The notes below the pieces were generated by a model that saw nothing but the letters and a program-made list of their open reading frames with translations, did not search any database and was not told the origin of the DNA. DNA of 64,000 nucleotides from Tuctoria greenei (Eukaryota > Streptophyta > Magnoliopsida > Poales > Poaceae). Below are positions 46,097 to 56,256 of this stretch, piece by piece; within the stretch, counting starts at the first letter, position 1; each line of letters begins with the position of its first letter. The translations under genes were made by a program, and so were the position numbers. The stretch covers positions 45,010,064-45,074,063 of the forward strand of contig JAYESD010000001.1 of NCBI GenBank assembly GCA_036927565.1, read 5' to 3'.

Positions 46097-46889
46097 TGAT
46101 GAGGATATCCCTCCTTTGCATACAATACAAGGACCGATCACTAGAAAATGTGCGCGACGGTTGCATCTCCACGTACGTTCTAACCAGCAAGGACTTGGTG
46201 AAGTCCAAGGAGTCAAGGAGGAGGAGATAGGACGTCCACTCCAAGGAGGAGTCCAAGCCCAACTCAACTTCGACTCCATCTTGGATTCCAGGAGTTGTCT
46301 TTACCAAAATTGATGTCTCAAATGCATATGGAGTCGGATTTGGACGTTCTATATATGGTTGGAACTAAAATTTCATAAAGCTTCCAATGGAACCGGCCCC
46401 ACCTCAAAATTCCTTCTGAGTTGATAAGAATCGACAAAAAAAGTGGGCGTCAAGAATATGTCAGGGTGCTATGTCACTGTCCTTTGGGCCGCTGACCCGT
46501 GTATCGTGTGGAATCCCATTAGGGTTGCATCCAGGGGTCTTGCACGGCCCTAACTCCTTTTTATACAGAAGCCGTCACCATATTAGGGTTTGGTTTTGCT
46601 TAGATACAATCTGTCATTGAACAGTGTCACCATTCATCGGTTGTGAGACCCCACTTCGTGATCAACTCAGTTTTGAATGCAACTTCTCTGTTCTTTTGTT
46701 CTCGATTGTGCTTGCAGGGATAAGCCTTCGTCGCGGGGTCATTCTGTGACATGGGTGATAACCAACAGAGCAGTGGTGTAGTGATTGTAAGAGTTCCGTT
46801 CGCTCAGAGCCTTGGATCATCAACGTCAAGATCTCCACCCAATCAAGTTTACCATACCTCTCAGAAGATCAGAACTCATCCTCCTATCA
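46097..46889 (+). repeat. 5' LTR of the CRM-like element, 793 bp
   Basis: Starts TGATGAGGATATCC, ends CTATCA, and is followed by GTGGTATCAGAT. Positions 46116-46313 encode in one frame HTIQGPITRKCARRLHLHVR, a diverged copy of the GPITRARA tail of chromovirus polyproteins, which in the 3' LTR would be translated as the end of pol. Confidence 0.8.
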
Positions 46890-46891
46890 AG

Positions 46892-46903
46892 TGGTATCAG
46901 ATA
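46892..46903 (+). other. Primer-binding site of the CRM-like element
   Basis: TGGTATCAGATA lies two bases after the LTR end and is close to the initiator tRNA-Met core. Confidence 0.7.
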
Positions 46904-48014
46904 TCATATTGACTGTGAGGTATACTTGTGCCCTTTAGATTCATTTTGTTTCAGTCCTATAGTCCACAAAAATCCACAATTTTTTTTTTTACTTTCGCTG
47001 ACCTACAACCCTCACTCAGCCTTTTGCACAATTTAGTTTCGGAGTCCGTAGTTCTGAGTTCGTATCCTAGGTTGAGTTTGGTTGCTGGTTTAGATTTGTT
47101 TGGTTCATTTTTGTTTCTTCTATCTGCTGCCATCTACAAAAGACCACTCTATAAAAAAATTCCTCCATCAATTCGTATCTGTTTCAGTTTCCACCACCAC
47201 CAAAACCTAATTCGGGGTATCATCCTTAAAATGGGCATAACTTTGCGCTCGGAACTCCGATTGAGGTGCATTCTTTTCCCCAGAAAGCTCTCGAAAAAAT
47301 CCACATACGATTGGCCAGTTTGTCCAGTCACGGCGGTTTAAAAATATTAAAAAAATCAGGAAGGCCCCCATTTGGAACTTCGAAGTCCCAACGGCAGTTT
47401 TTCCAAACACTTCGGAATTTGTATCTATCACATCTTTCATCAGTTTGAGCTAATACTTGATGTTGTTTCTATTATTGTGCCCCTGGTTGAGAAAAATATC
47501 AAAATAATAAAAAAACAAGATTTTGATATCTACTAGTGCTAAAAGACAAAAAAAGGAGGCTTAAGGGGTTTTCTACTTGTCTTGTTTTCTGTGTGAATGT
47601 TGAATACTTGCTGATATTGTCCTTGTTGTTCATCATCATTCATCCTTGTTCCTTGCTTGTTGCCACAACTGTTTTAAGAAATTTTTAGGCCACCAACTAT
47701 GTGAAATTTGTTGGACACTTATTCAGCATTGCTATCTGTTACTAACTTGTGTGCCACATACATATACTGCATTAGAGCCTTCTCAAGCTCCACCTTCTCT
47801 CGAGCAGAACAGGTAACCTCTGCAATCAAAGTCACTGTTTGCTTGCTTTCACATCGGTCACCGTTGGCCACCTTTAGTGCTAGTAAGAAACTTGTAAGAG
47901 CGGGGTAAGACGTATCTTACTGCTGTTTTTCTTCCACTTCGACTTCCACTTCAGAGAGCATAGTAATAGTGTTCTTCACAATCCTTTTGTCTTTGTTTCT
48001 GTTTTGTACTAACA
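46904..48014 (+). other. Leader of the CRM-like element, no gene seen
   Basis: 1.1 kb of leader with a T run at 46979-46990 and AT-rich DNA. Short ORFs (46928-47341 and others) show no domain. The first frame with gag-like content starts at ATG 48015. Confidence 0.6.
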
Positions 48015-49340
48015 ATGACAGGAAAGAAGCCTATGGATAAGACCTCTGGTTCTAAACCTCCGGATGATGATGAGTGTGTGTCCCATAAGGAACTAAGGGA
48101 CATGATGCGGCCGATGACTGAAGCTTTCAGAAACTACCATACCACTACAACAACCACCTTTCAGAGGCTTCATACAAGTGTTGCTGGTCTGACCACACGG
48201 TTGGACGAGATGGAGGCTCGTCTTCCCCAACAAGCTACACCCTCTATCATCCTTGATGTTGAAGCATGTGCTCACAACAACACAGAGGATGACTTCAATA
48301 ATGATGAGGTTGACGCACAACAGCACCGTTGCCTTTGACAAAATCATCAAGGTATGGGAGGTAGACCTCGTCCTCATGCTCCTGAACAAGATAATGATCC
48401 TTATGCTAAGATTAAGTTTTCTATTCCACCGTTTTATGGATCTTATGATGCTGAGATTTACTTGGATTGGGAGATGACCGTAGAACAAAAATTTAGCTCT
48501 CATCTTATTCCTGACTGACATAGAGTTAGACAAGCCACTAGTGAGTTTAAAGATTTTGCTATCATTTGGTTGAATGAATTTGCCAATACACGTAATGCCC
48601 CACATACATGGGCTGCATTAAAAGAAGAGATGCGCGCTAGGTTTGTTCCTCCTTCATATAGACATGATCTTCTTAAGAAATTGCAACACTTTGATCAGGG
48701 TGACATGACTGTCCAAGAGTACTACAAAGAGTTGCAAGAAGGTATGCTCTTTGTTGGGTAGTTGAGGATCAGGAAGACCAAATTGTTAGGTTTTATGAGG
48801 GCTTGTGGCGTGAGATCTAAGACATAGTTGATTACAAGGAATATCATTCTATCCAATGTTTATTTCAACTTGCTATGTTAGCAGAAAAAGAAGTGCAGGG
48901 TTGCCAACAGCAGGGGTGGAACAACACCTTCATACCACGATAGCTTCTGGTGCCATCCAAAGTAGCACCCCCCCCCCCCCCCCCCCGCCGAGCATACGCG
49001 CATCTACACCACCCTCCACTGGTGTTCTACGCAGTACCGCGCCTTATACATCACGGGGACATGATAACAGCAAGTCTCAGACACCTCCAAGTGTTGCAGC
49101 AAAGGCTGCTGCACCCAACACTTTCACCAGTCGTACCTCCGACATCAAGTGTCACCGCTGCCAGAATTGCCCCAGCAAACTGGCGATTATTGCCACTACT
49201 GATGGTGGGTATATTAGTGCTTCTAATATTGATGATGAAAATATTATTCCAGCTAACATTTTAGGTTGTGATGATGGTGCTGCGGAGGTTCTTGGTACAT
49301 CTACGACCAACAACTATGGGACTTTGATTGTGCAATGAGC
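48015..49340 (+). pseudogene. Gag of the CRM-like chromovirus, broken
   Basis: ATG 48015 opens MTGKKPMDKTSGS, then a helical segment (RLHTSVAGLTTRLDEMEARL) to a TGA at 48336. The same frame continues with FSIPPFYGSYDAE...WLNEFANTRNAPHTWAALKEEMRARFVPPSY, the capsid region, ending in a stop at 48759. A +1 shift then restores VVEDQEDQIVRFYEGL and AMLAEKEVQG. A 19-C run at 48968-48986 marks the linker. A residual CHRCQ zinc-knuckle start lies near 49152 with its second half lost. Confidence 0.8.
48968..48986. repeat. C19 homopolymer inside gag
   Basis: A run of 19 C lies in the gag linker of the CRM-like element; its length is probably unreliable in the assembly and it affects the frame. Confidence 0.95.
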
Positions 49341-49341
49341 T

Positions 49342-52300
49342 TTGAGTGCCACAGTTGCAGAGGACAACAACCGCCAACATCACGACCTTTTCAACATGTT
49401 TCTCATCGTCAAGGACTGTTGTGTAAATACCATCATTGATGGTGGTAGCTGCAACAATTTGGTGAATGTTGAGGTGGTCAAGAAGCTTGGCTTGACCACA
49501 CGGGAGCGTCTCCACCCTAATCACATTCGATGGTTTAACAACAATGGTAAGGTAAAGGTAACACAAATGGCAAGGATACATTTTCCAATGGTTCTTATCA
49601 TGATTTTGCTGATTTTGTTGTGGTACCTATGGATGCTTGCTCTCTTTTGTTGGGACGTCCTTGGGAGTTTGATACCGGTGCGATTCACCATGGTCGATCT
49701 AATAAGTATACTCTCATGCATAAGGGCAAGAAAATTGTGTGGCTTCCTATGACTCCCACTGAAATTATGTAATTTGAGCATGAGAAAAAGAATAACGCTA
49801 AGCAAAAGGGTGTTTTCAATTCCGAAATTCAGCAATCTATTAAGTTGAAAAATCATGTTTTGCTTGCAACTAAATCTGATCTTGATTACTTATATGCCTA
49901 TACTGGAACTTGCTATGCTTTAGTGTGCAAACATGTTTTATATTCCATTGAGGATGCATCCATTGCTTTGCCACCTGCTGTTGCTAACCTTATGCAGGAA
50001 TATATGAATGTTTTTCCATCAGAGATACCCCCTGTATTACCACCTGTGCGAGGCATTGAGCACAAGATTGATTTGATTCCAGGTCGAGCTTGCCAAATCA
50101 TGCCGCCTACAGGACCAACCCCGACGAGACTAAGGAAATTCAGTGACAAGTCCAAGATCTTCTAGACCGTGGTACATTCTTGAGAGCCTTAGTCCTTGTT
50201 CTGTTCCTTTTCTTTTTGTTCCTAAGAAAGATGGCACTTGGCGCATGTGTGTTGATTGTAGAGCCATCAATAACATTCCAATTTGTCATCGCTATTCTAT
50301 TCCTAGGTTGGATGACATGCTTGATAAGTTGATTGGTTCTGTTATTTTCTCCAAGATTTATTTGTATAGTGGGTATCATCAGATTTGTATGGCTTTATGT
50401 GATGAATGGAAAACTGACTTTAAAACAAATTCAGACTTTATGAATGGTTAGTCATGCCATTTGGTTTAACTAATGCGCCCAACACATTCATGAGATTGAT
50501 GAACGAGGTTTTACGTGCTTTCATTGGTAAATTTGTGGTGGTTTACTTTGATGATATCCTTATTTACAGCAAGTTATGACGAGCATCTTAAACATTTGCG
50601 TGTTGTTTTTAATGTCTTGCGCGATGCACGTTTATTTGATAACCTTGAGATGTGCATCTTTTGCACCGATCATGTGTTTTTTCTTGGTTATGTTGTTACT
50701 TCGCAGGGCATTGAGGTGGACGAGGCAAAGATTGTTGCCATCACGAGCTGGCCACTTCCGACTACGGTCACAGAGGTTCGGAGTTTTCTTGGTTTCACAG
50801 GTTTCTACCGGTGTTTTGTGAGGGATTTCAGCACCATTGCGGCACCTCTCCACAAGTTGACAAAGCATGGAGTGTCGTTTCTATGGGGACCAGCACAACA
50901 ACAAGATTTTGATGCTCTCAAGTCAAAGCTCACACAAGCACCATTGGTGCAACTTCCTGATTTTGAGAACACCTTCGAGCTTGAATGTGATGCAAGCGGC
51001 ATTGGAATTCGAGGAGTCCTCATTCCAGGAGGTAAACATGTTGCTTTCTTTAATGAAAAATTGCATGGTCCTTCGCTGAATTATTCTACATATGACAAAG
51101 AACTTTATGCTTTAGTGTGTGTCTTGCAAACTTGGCAACATTACTTATGGCCTAAAGAATTTGTCATACATTCAGATCATGAGTCTTTGAAGTATCTTAA
51201 AGGACAATCTAATCTGAACAAACGTCATGCTAAATGGATTGAGTTCATAGTCATTTCCTTACATCATTAAACATAAGAAAGGGAAAGACAATGTGATTGC
51301 CGATGCTTTATCTAGACGTTATACCATGCTGTTCCAACCTTCTCATAAAATCTTTGGTTTGGGAACCATAAAGAGATTATATGCTACTGATTTGGACTTC
51401 AAAGATGCCTTTGACAATTGCATTGAGAAAAGAATGTGACAAAAACTCCTACTGCGTGAAGGCCTTCTCTACCGTGCTAACAAGCTGTGTGTTCCAGCTA
51501 GCTGTGTTCGTGTTTTGTTGTTGCAGGAAGCTCATGGAGGTGGTTTGATGGGACATTTTGGTGTTAAAAAGACAGAGGATGTGCTGTCCACTCACTTCTT
51601 TTGGCCACGAATGAGGTGTGATGTGGAGCGCTACATTTCACGTTGCACGACATGCAACAAAGCTAAGTCTCGACTTAACCCACATGGTCTTTATATGTCT
51701 CTTCCTATTCCTAGTGCAACTTTGGAGGATATTTCTACAGACTTGGATTTAGGATTGCCTAGAACAAAGAGGGAGAGGGATAGTGTCTTTGTGGTTGTTG
51801 ATCGTTTCTCTAAAATGGCACATTTTATACCCTACCACAAGACCGATAATGCTTCACATGTTACTGATAAGTTCTTTAATGAGATTGTGCATTTGCATGG
51901 TGTTCCCAATACTATTGTTTCTGATAGGGATGCTAAGTTTTTGAGCCACTTTTGGAGAATTGTATGGTATAAATTGGGAACAAAGTTGCTGTTTTCTACT
52001 ACTTGTCATCCACAAACTGATGGGCAAACAGAGCAGTTAATTGTACCTTATCTACTATGTTGCAAGCTATTTTGCAAGATAATTTGAGGTTGTAGGAGGA
52101 GTGTTTGCCACATATTGAGTTTGCTTATAGCAGGTCTATTCACTCCACAACCAAGTTAAGTCCGTTTACGGTAGTATATGGTTTCAATCCTCATGCTCCA
52201 ATTGATTTGCTACCTTTACCACATTCTGAAATTGTGAAATTAGATGCTACACAACGTTATGAATTTATCCTTAAGTTGCATGAAACTACTATGTTGCAAA

Positions 52301-52625
52301 TTGAAAAAATGAACGAAAAGTATCGAGTTGCTGCTAGTAAAGGTAGGAAGGAGGTAAAATTGGAAACTGGTGATTTGGTGTGGGTTCATTAGAGAAAAGA
52401 TAGGTTCCCAGATTTGAGAAAGTCCAAGCTCATGCCACGTGCTGCTGGACCTTTTAAAGGTTCTTCAGAAGATAAAAGACAATGCATATATACTTGAGTT
52501 GCCCCCCGAGTTTGGGGTTAGTCCCACATTTAACATTTCAGATTTGAAACCATACTTGGATGAGGAAGTTGAGCTTGAGTCGAGGACGACTCCAATTCTA
52601 GAGGGGGGGATGATGAGGACATCTC
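49342..52625 (+). pseudogene. Pol of the CRM-like chromovirus: protease, RT, RNase H, integrase, broken
   Basis: Protease: NTIIDGGSCNNLVN near 49430. RT: PVLPPVRGIEHKIDLIPG near 50040, CSVPFLFVPKKDGTWRMCVD near 50200, VVYFDDILIYS near 50535, followed by a frameshift. RNase H: FELECDASGIGI near 50980 to HSDHESLKYL near 51175. Integrase: zinc finger HFGVKKTEDVLS...CTTCNKAK near 51550-51660; core with DRFSKMAHFIPY, SDRDAKFLSHFW and TDGQTE near 51740-52030, the first acidic block reading TDL rather than MDF; tail PTFNISDLKPYL near 52530. At least five frame changes separate these blocks. The tail ESRTTPILEGG merges with the purine tract and LTR start. Confidence 0.88.
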
Positions 52626-52991
52626 TCCTTTGCATATTATCGGTACTCTGCATACTGGGTACCCCCCTGATACCGCAAGCAAAGCCGAGGAGTTCCTGTG
52701 TCCAAGTGGTGGATGTCTGAAGGGGATACGTATCCCACGGAACTGGATTTACCTCCCTCCTTAAGGTGGCTCCGGTGTAGCCACGTGTCCAGAAGAGCTG
52801 AACCTGCCTCCCTCTTTTGGGTAGCTTCGGTGCAGCCATGTGTCCTGCAGAGCCGGACCTGCGTCCCTCCTCAGAGAAGCTCCAATACTGCCACATGTCC
52901 AACGGCACTGGACCTATCCCCGGTAGAGGGAAGCTCCAATGCTTCAACGTGCCAATGCCCAGACCAACGTCAACAACAGGAAAAAAGCGGG
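52611..52991 (+). repeat. LTR start fused to unrelated DNA with a 55-bp tandem repeat
   Basis: Positions 52611-52637 match the CRM-like 5' LTR start. From about 52640 the sequence differs completely ('cggtactctgcatactggg'). Four imperfect 55-bp units follow: 52739-52793, 52794-52848, 52849-52903 and a shorter one from 52904 to about 52956, each containing an 'actggacct'-like and a 'ccacgtgtcc'-like block. The segment ends at the Sirevirus LTR at 52992. Confidence 0.75.
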
Positions 52992-53628
52992 TGCAAGGAT
53001 CGAATGCCCAAGAGGGGGGGGGTGAATTGGGCTTCTTTTTTAAAAATTAAAGCAATACCACTTAATTACTAAAAGCCCAATTCCCTACGCAAACAACCTA
53101 TGCATTCAAGTGACTAGTAACTTTGCAGTATATGAAATGCATAAGTGTAGAGTGAGAGTAAGAGAATGCAAACTCCCGGGGAGACACGAAGATTTATCCC
53201 ATGGTTCGGCAAGATCGTCAATATCTTCCTACATCCACGTTGTGGCACCCAGCGAAAGGTATAGCCACACCCAAGTCACCGAGACTAGGGATCTTCACTA
53301 CTCTTCTCCGTTTGCCAACCTCGGCAAGGTGGAGCTCAAGCCTTGTACAACTTGGTTCCTCCGGGCTTCCACAACCGTCTTGGCAAGCTCCGGAAGTCTC
53401 TCTCAATTACAATCACCAAGGGACACTCCCTTACAACTCTCACTACACTAGAGATTCCAATCACCAAGAATGGAGGCACACAAGCACTATCTCTAGCTAG
53501 TTCTAGCCTATCTCTTGGTGTGTAAGTGGTGTAGATGATGTAGAAGTGGTAGCTCAACGTCTTGAACGCTTGAGAATGTGTAGAGTATGTCTAGTAGTCA
53601 AGACTTGTCGAATAGACTGGTTGAAGGG

Positions 53629-53638
53629 GTATAAATAG
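53629..53638 (-). promoter_or_regulatory. TATA-like motif of the Sirevirus LTR
   Basis: The minus strand reads CTATTTATAC, about 60 bp downstream of the last palindrome. The plus strand of the same site reads GTATAAATAG, so the motif could also work in that direction. Confidence 0.5.
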
Positions 53639-53693
53639 CCAGCCTCCACGAAATAGCCATTGGAAAAGTAGGCTGACATCACTGTTCTGCGAA

Positions 53694-54067
53694 CACCGGA
53701 TGATCCGATGCTCCCCCTTAAGTTATCATCGATCAAATCCAAATTAGCTGATGTCACTGTGTCAGATATGGCCGTTGTTAGACCGATGTTACACTTGTCC
53801 TCTCATCGGATGATCCGGTGGCATTTCCTCCAGAATTGGTTCAGACTTGATGCTTACTGGAGTGATTGACCGATGTATTTATAGTTGTACATTGGATGAT
53901 CCGGTGTTACACTTGGTCCAGGGATATTGCTTACTGGACTGATGGACCGATGTAATATGCCCTTCATCATCAGATGATCCGGTGAGTACTTAGTTCTGAG
54001 GTCTTTTTCTTCTGCTGAACCAACTCGACCGATGTGTTGTTTTCTGGAAACATCGGTGGATCCGGTG
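53694..54067. repeat. Five palindromic repeats, consensus CATCGGATGATCCGGTG
   Basis: Copies stand at 53694-53710, 53804-53820, 53890-53906, 53968-53984 and 54051-54067, 78-110 bp apart, with 'gaccgatgt' words between them. Conserved palindromes upstream of the TATA box have been described for maize Sireviruses; this is a related wording. Confidence 0.88.
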
Positions 54068-54421
54068 AGTTGATTTTGTTTGCTTCGAGTTGTTCTAAGT
54101 GATTCTTTTGGAATTTTTCTCGAGCGACCTCTTATACATTGGTTTGAAATATTCTTCTGATGATTTTCAAGCATTGAGTGCTGTCAATATTGGTTGAATG
54201 AGAGCTTTTACTTCTAATCTTCATAACATTGATTGATCTCATAAAGTGATTGTTTAGGGGTCTCCAATTGTATCCAGTGATCAGTAGATGATATTCATAT
54301 TCATATAGATTTCATTGTAATGAGTGATATGGGAGACCTTGCATCCACAAATTCATTAGTAAAATCCAATGGTTGTCATTAATCACCGAAACCATACCTC
54401 ATGGGGGCCTAGATGCTTTCA

Positions 54422-54757
54422 ATCTCCCCCTTTTTGGTGATTGATGACAACACAATAAGTGAAGCATAATAATAATGAATTTGATAGTACGATACTCAAG
54501 AAGATATGCAATGAGTACAAGATATGGCATATTAAACTTGAAGACTCAAAAGAGATTAATAATGCGAAAGCTCAATCGATCAATAACTCAAGAGAATAAG
54601 TGGCACATAATTACTCAATGAATAGCAAATGAGTAGCAAAAACACCAAATTACAAAAGATAGAAATAGATAGAGACTCTGACTCCCCCTACAGCTAGGAC
54701 ACCCCCTGAGACTGAGCTATTTTCCCCCTGACTCTTCTCTAACTCTTCTCCCCCTTT
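54422..54757 (-). other. Sirevirus polypurine tracts
   Basis: The minus strand carries GGGGGAG at the LTR border (54433-54422) and further tracts at about 54755-54748, 54730-54721 (AGGGGGAAA), 54717-54711 and 54689-54682. The tract next to the LTR is the functional candidate; the others form the multiple-tract signature of Sireviruses. Confidence 0.75.
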
Positions 54758-54779
54758 GGCATCAAGACACCAGAAATAA

Positions 54780-55330
54780 AGCCGAGTGCCTAAGAACCCT
54801 GAGTGCTCGGAGCGATGACGAACTGGACACCGTCGGGGGTGCTATCATCGGAGCTGCTGCCTGCTGCTGCGGCTGAGGCTGGAGTAGAGGTGGAGGGAGG
54901 TGTAGGAGCCGCTGTCGGTGCCTGCTGGGACTGGACTGCAGGAAGAGGGGCACTGACAACGGATGCTGGCGTCTGCTGGAAAAGCGTCGTGGCCGGCAGC
55001 GGAGAGTGGATGGGGGCACCTGGAGCAAGCAGGGGAGACATGTTGATCGTCGGGATCGGCGTGGTCGGCACTATTGCTGCAGCTGGAGCCAGGACAGGCG
55101 GGGCTGGAGCAAAGGCGGCGGCGGTGGCGCTGGGTGGAGCAGCAGCGGCGGTGAAGAGGGCGGTGGCGGCGACGCTAGAGGGGAGCGGCGGCAGCGCTGC
55201 TGCGGTGATGCGGCTGCGGCCGGAGGGCGGTGGCGGCCGAAGGGCGCGGTGGAGTCAGGGTGAGCGAGCAGCGGCGGCGGAGATGGGGAGTCGGGCGCGG
55301 TGGAGTCGGGGAGAGGGAAGTGAAGGTGGA
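54780..55330 (-). pseudogene. Proline/alanine-rich frame between pol and 3' LTR, unassigned
   Basis: A GC-rich block holds minus-strand frames. The one at 55071-54790 encodes MPTTPIPTINMSPLLAPGAP..., rich in P, A, S and T, ending TPDGVQFVIAPSTQGS. It lies where some Sireviruses keep an extra envelope-like ORF, but no domain, signal peptide or membrane segment is visible. Upstream (minus sense) lie TTTTTAAAC at about 55346-55338 and a cluster of palindromes, so it could be a separate transcription unit. Composition alone could also produce such frames. Confidence 0.35.
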
Positions 55331-55375
55331 GCGGCGCGTTTAAAAAGTAGGGCCCAAACCCTAGCTCAAAATTTA

Positions 55376-55648
55376 ACACCGGATGAACCAACGATAAAAG
55401 ATAGGAGCATCGGTCGAATAGCATAGTAAGGGTATTAAAAAAGGTACCATTGACACCGGATGGTCCGACGTGGAAGGGATTAGCATCGGTGGAATTCAGC
55501 ACAATTCCAGAAAAGCGAACATCGGATGCACCGATGTTTCTCAGAATGAACTCGTCGGTTGATTTGTCACACTGACTGAACTGACTCTTGGTATTTGAAC
55601 ACCAATTGATCCGATGATGGTCTGGCCTAAGCATCGGATAATCCGATG
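55376..55648. repeat. Second cluster of CCGGATG-type palindromes, outside the LTR
   Basis: Variants of the LTR motif recur at 55377-55389, 55452-55470, 55519-55536, 55603-55616 and 55630-55648. The perfect inner palindromes ATCGGATAATCCGAT-like and ATCGG...CCGAT stand at the right end. They are upstream, in minus-strand sense, of a TTTAAA motif. Confidence 0.75.
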
Positions 55649-56256
55649 ACTACAAAACAACAACATCCCATATATGTCCTTTGACCAAACAAACAAACAA
55701 TGAGAAACACATGTCTCAGGACTTTTTGGGCAACCCCTTACCCCTCAAAAAGCTAATTTCCAATAACTTGGCTAAGCCCTAAAGCAAATAGAGCACGAAA
55801 GAAAATAGGAGGGAAATTGTCCAAATAAAATGTAAGGCCCATGCTTTGTGAGCTAGAGGATGAAGCCTTCTATCTCTTAAAAGCATGTTCCTTTAGGCAT
55901 TAACGCACCTAACATTTTGTTCTTTCCACATCATATGAGTTGAGATATTGCATTTCAAACAAGTCTCTTTCTCATGAGGTGGGTTCCCCTTTGTGACAAT
56001 CTACAGTATGCAATGCCAAACAATTTATAATGCAAGAAGTTTAAATATGAGTGCAAGTCTATATGGCAAGCATCATGCAAGGCATAAAATAAATCTATCT
56101 TGTCAAATTTGTACCTTTCAAAGGCTTTTTCAGGGAGAGCCACTCTCCAAGCCTTGGGGAAACCCAGAAGAATCTCCATCCCAAGCTAACCCTTGCTCAC
56201 CCCTATCCTTTGAAAGTTATACAAGACCTATATGAGATGCATTCTTACATGGCAAC

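Larger units (their letters stand above)
46097..52640 (+). mobile_element. CRM-like Ty3 chromovirus with chimeric 3' end
   Basis: The 5' LTR (46097-46889) is followed by a primer-binding site, a leader, gag, and pol in the order protease, RT, RNase H, integrase, then a purine tract and a second LTR start (TGATGAGGAC at 52611). The pol tail carries no chromodomain. Instead it reads through the purine tract into the LTR (EGG then DDEDIS-like, and GPITR inside the LTR), as in the CRM/CRR lineage of grasses. After about 27 bp the 3' LTR no longer matches the 5' LTR. Coding parts are frameshifted throughout. The CRM assignment rests on these tail features and needs a phylogeny. Confidence 0.7.
52992..54421 (-). 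repeat. 3' LTR of the Sirevirus, 1430 bp
   Basis: On the minus strand it starts TGAAAGCATCTAGG directly after AAAAAGGGGGAGAT and ends CGATCCTTGCA. It carries five palindrome-like repeats (53694-54067) and a TATA motif downstream of them. There is no second LTR in the window for comparison. Confidence 0.82.

Noticed and set aside
46928..47341. 137-codon plus-strand ORF in the CRM-like leader
   Set aside because: No domain; it lies between the primer-binding site and the true gag start and overlaps other frames of similar length.
53110..53500. Plus-strand ORFs at 53110-53500
   Set aside because: They are in the U5 side of a minus-strand LTR and have no domain.
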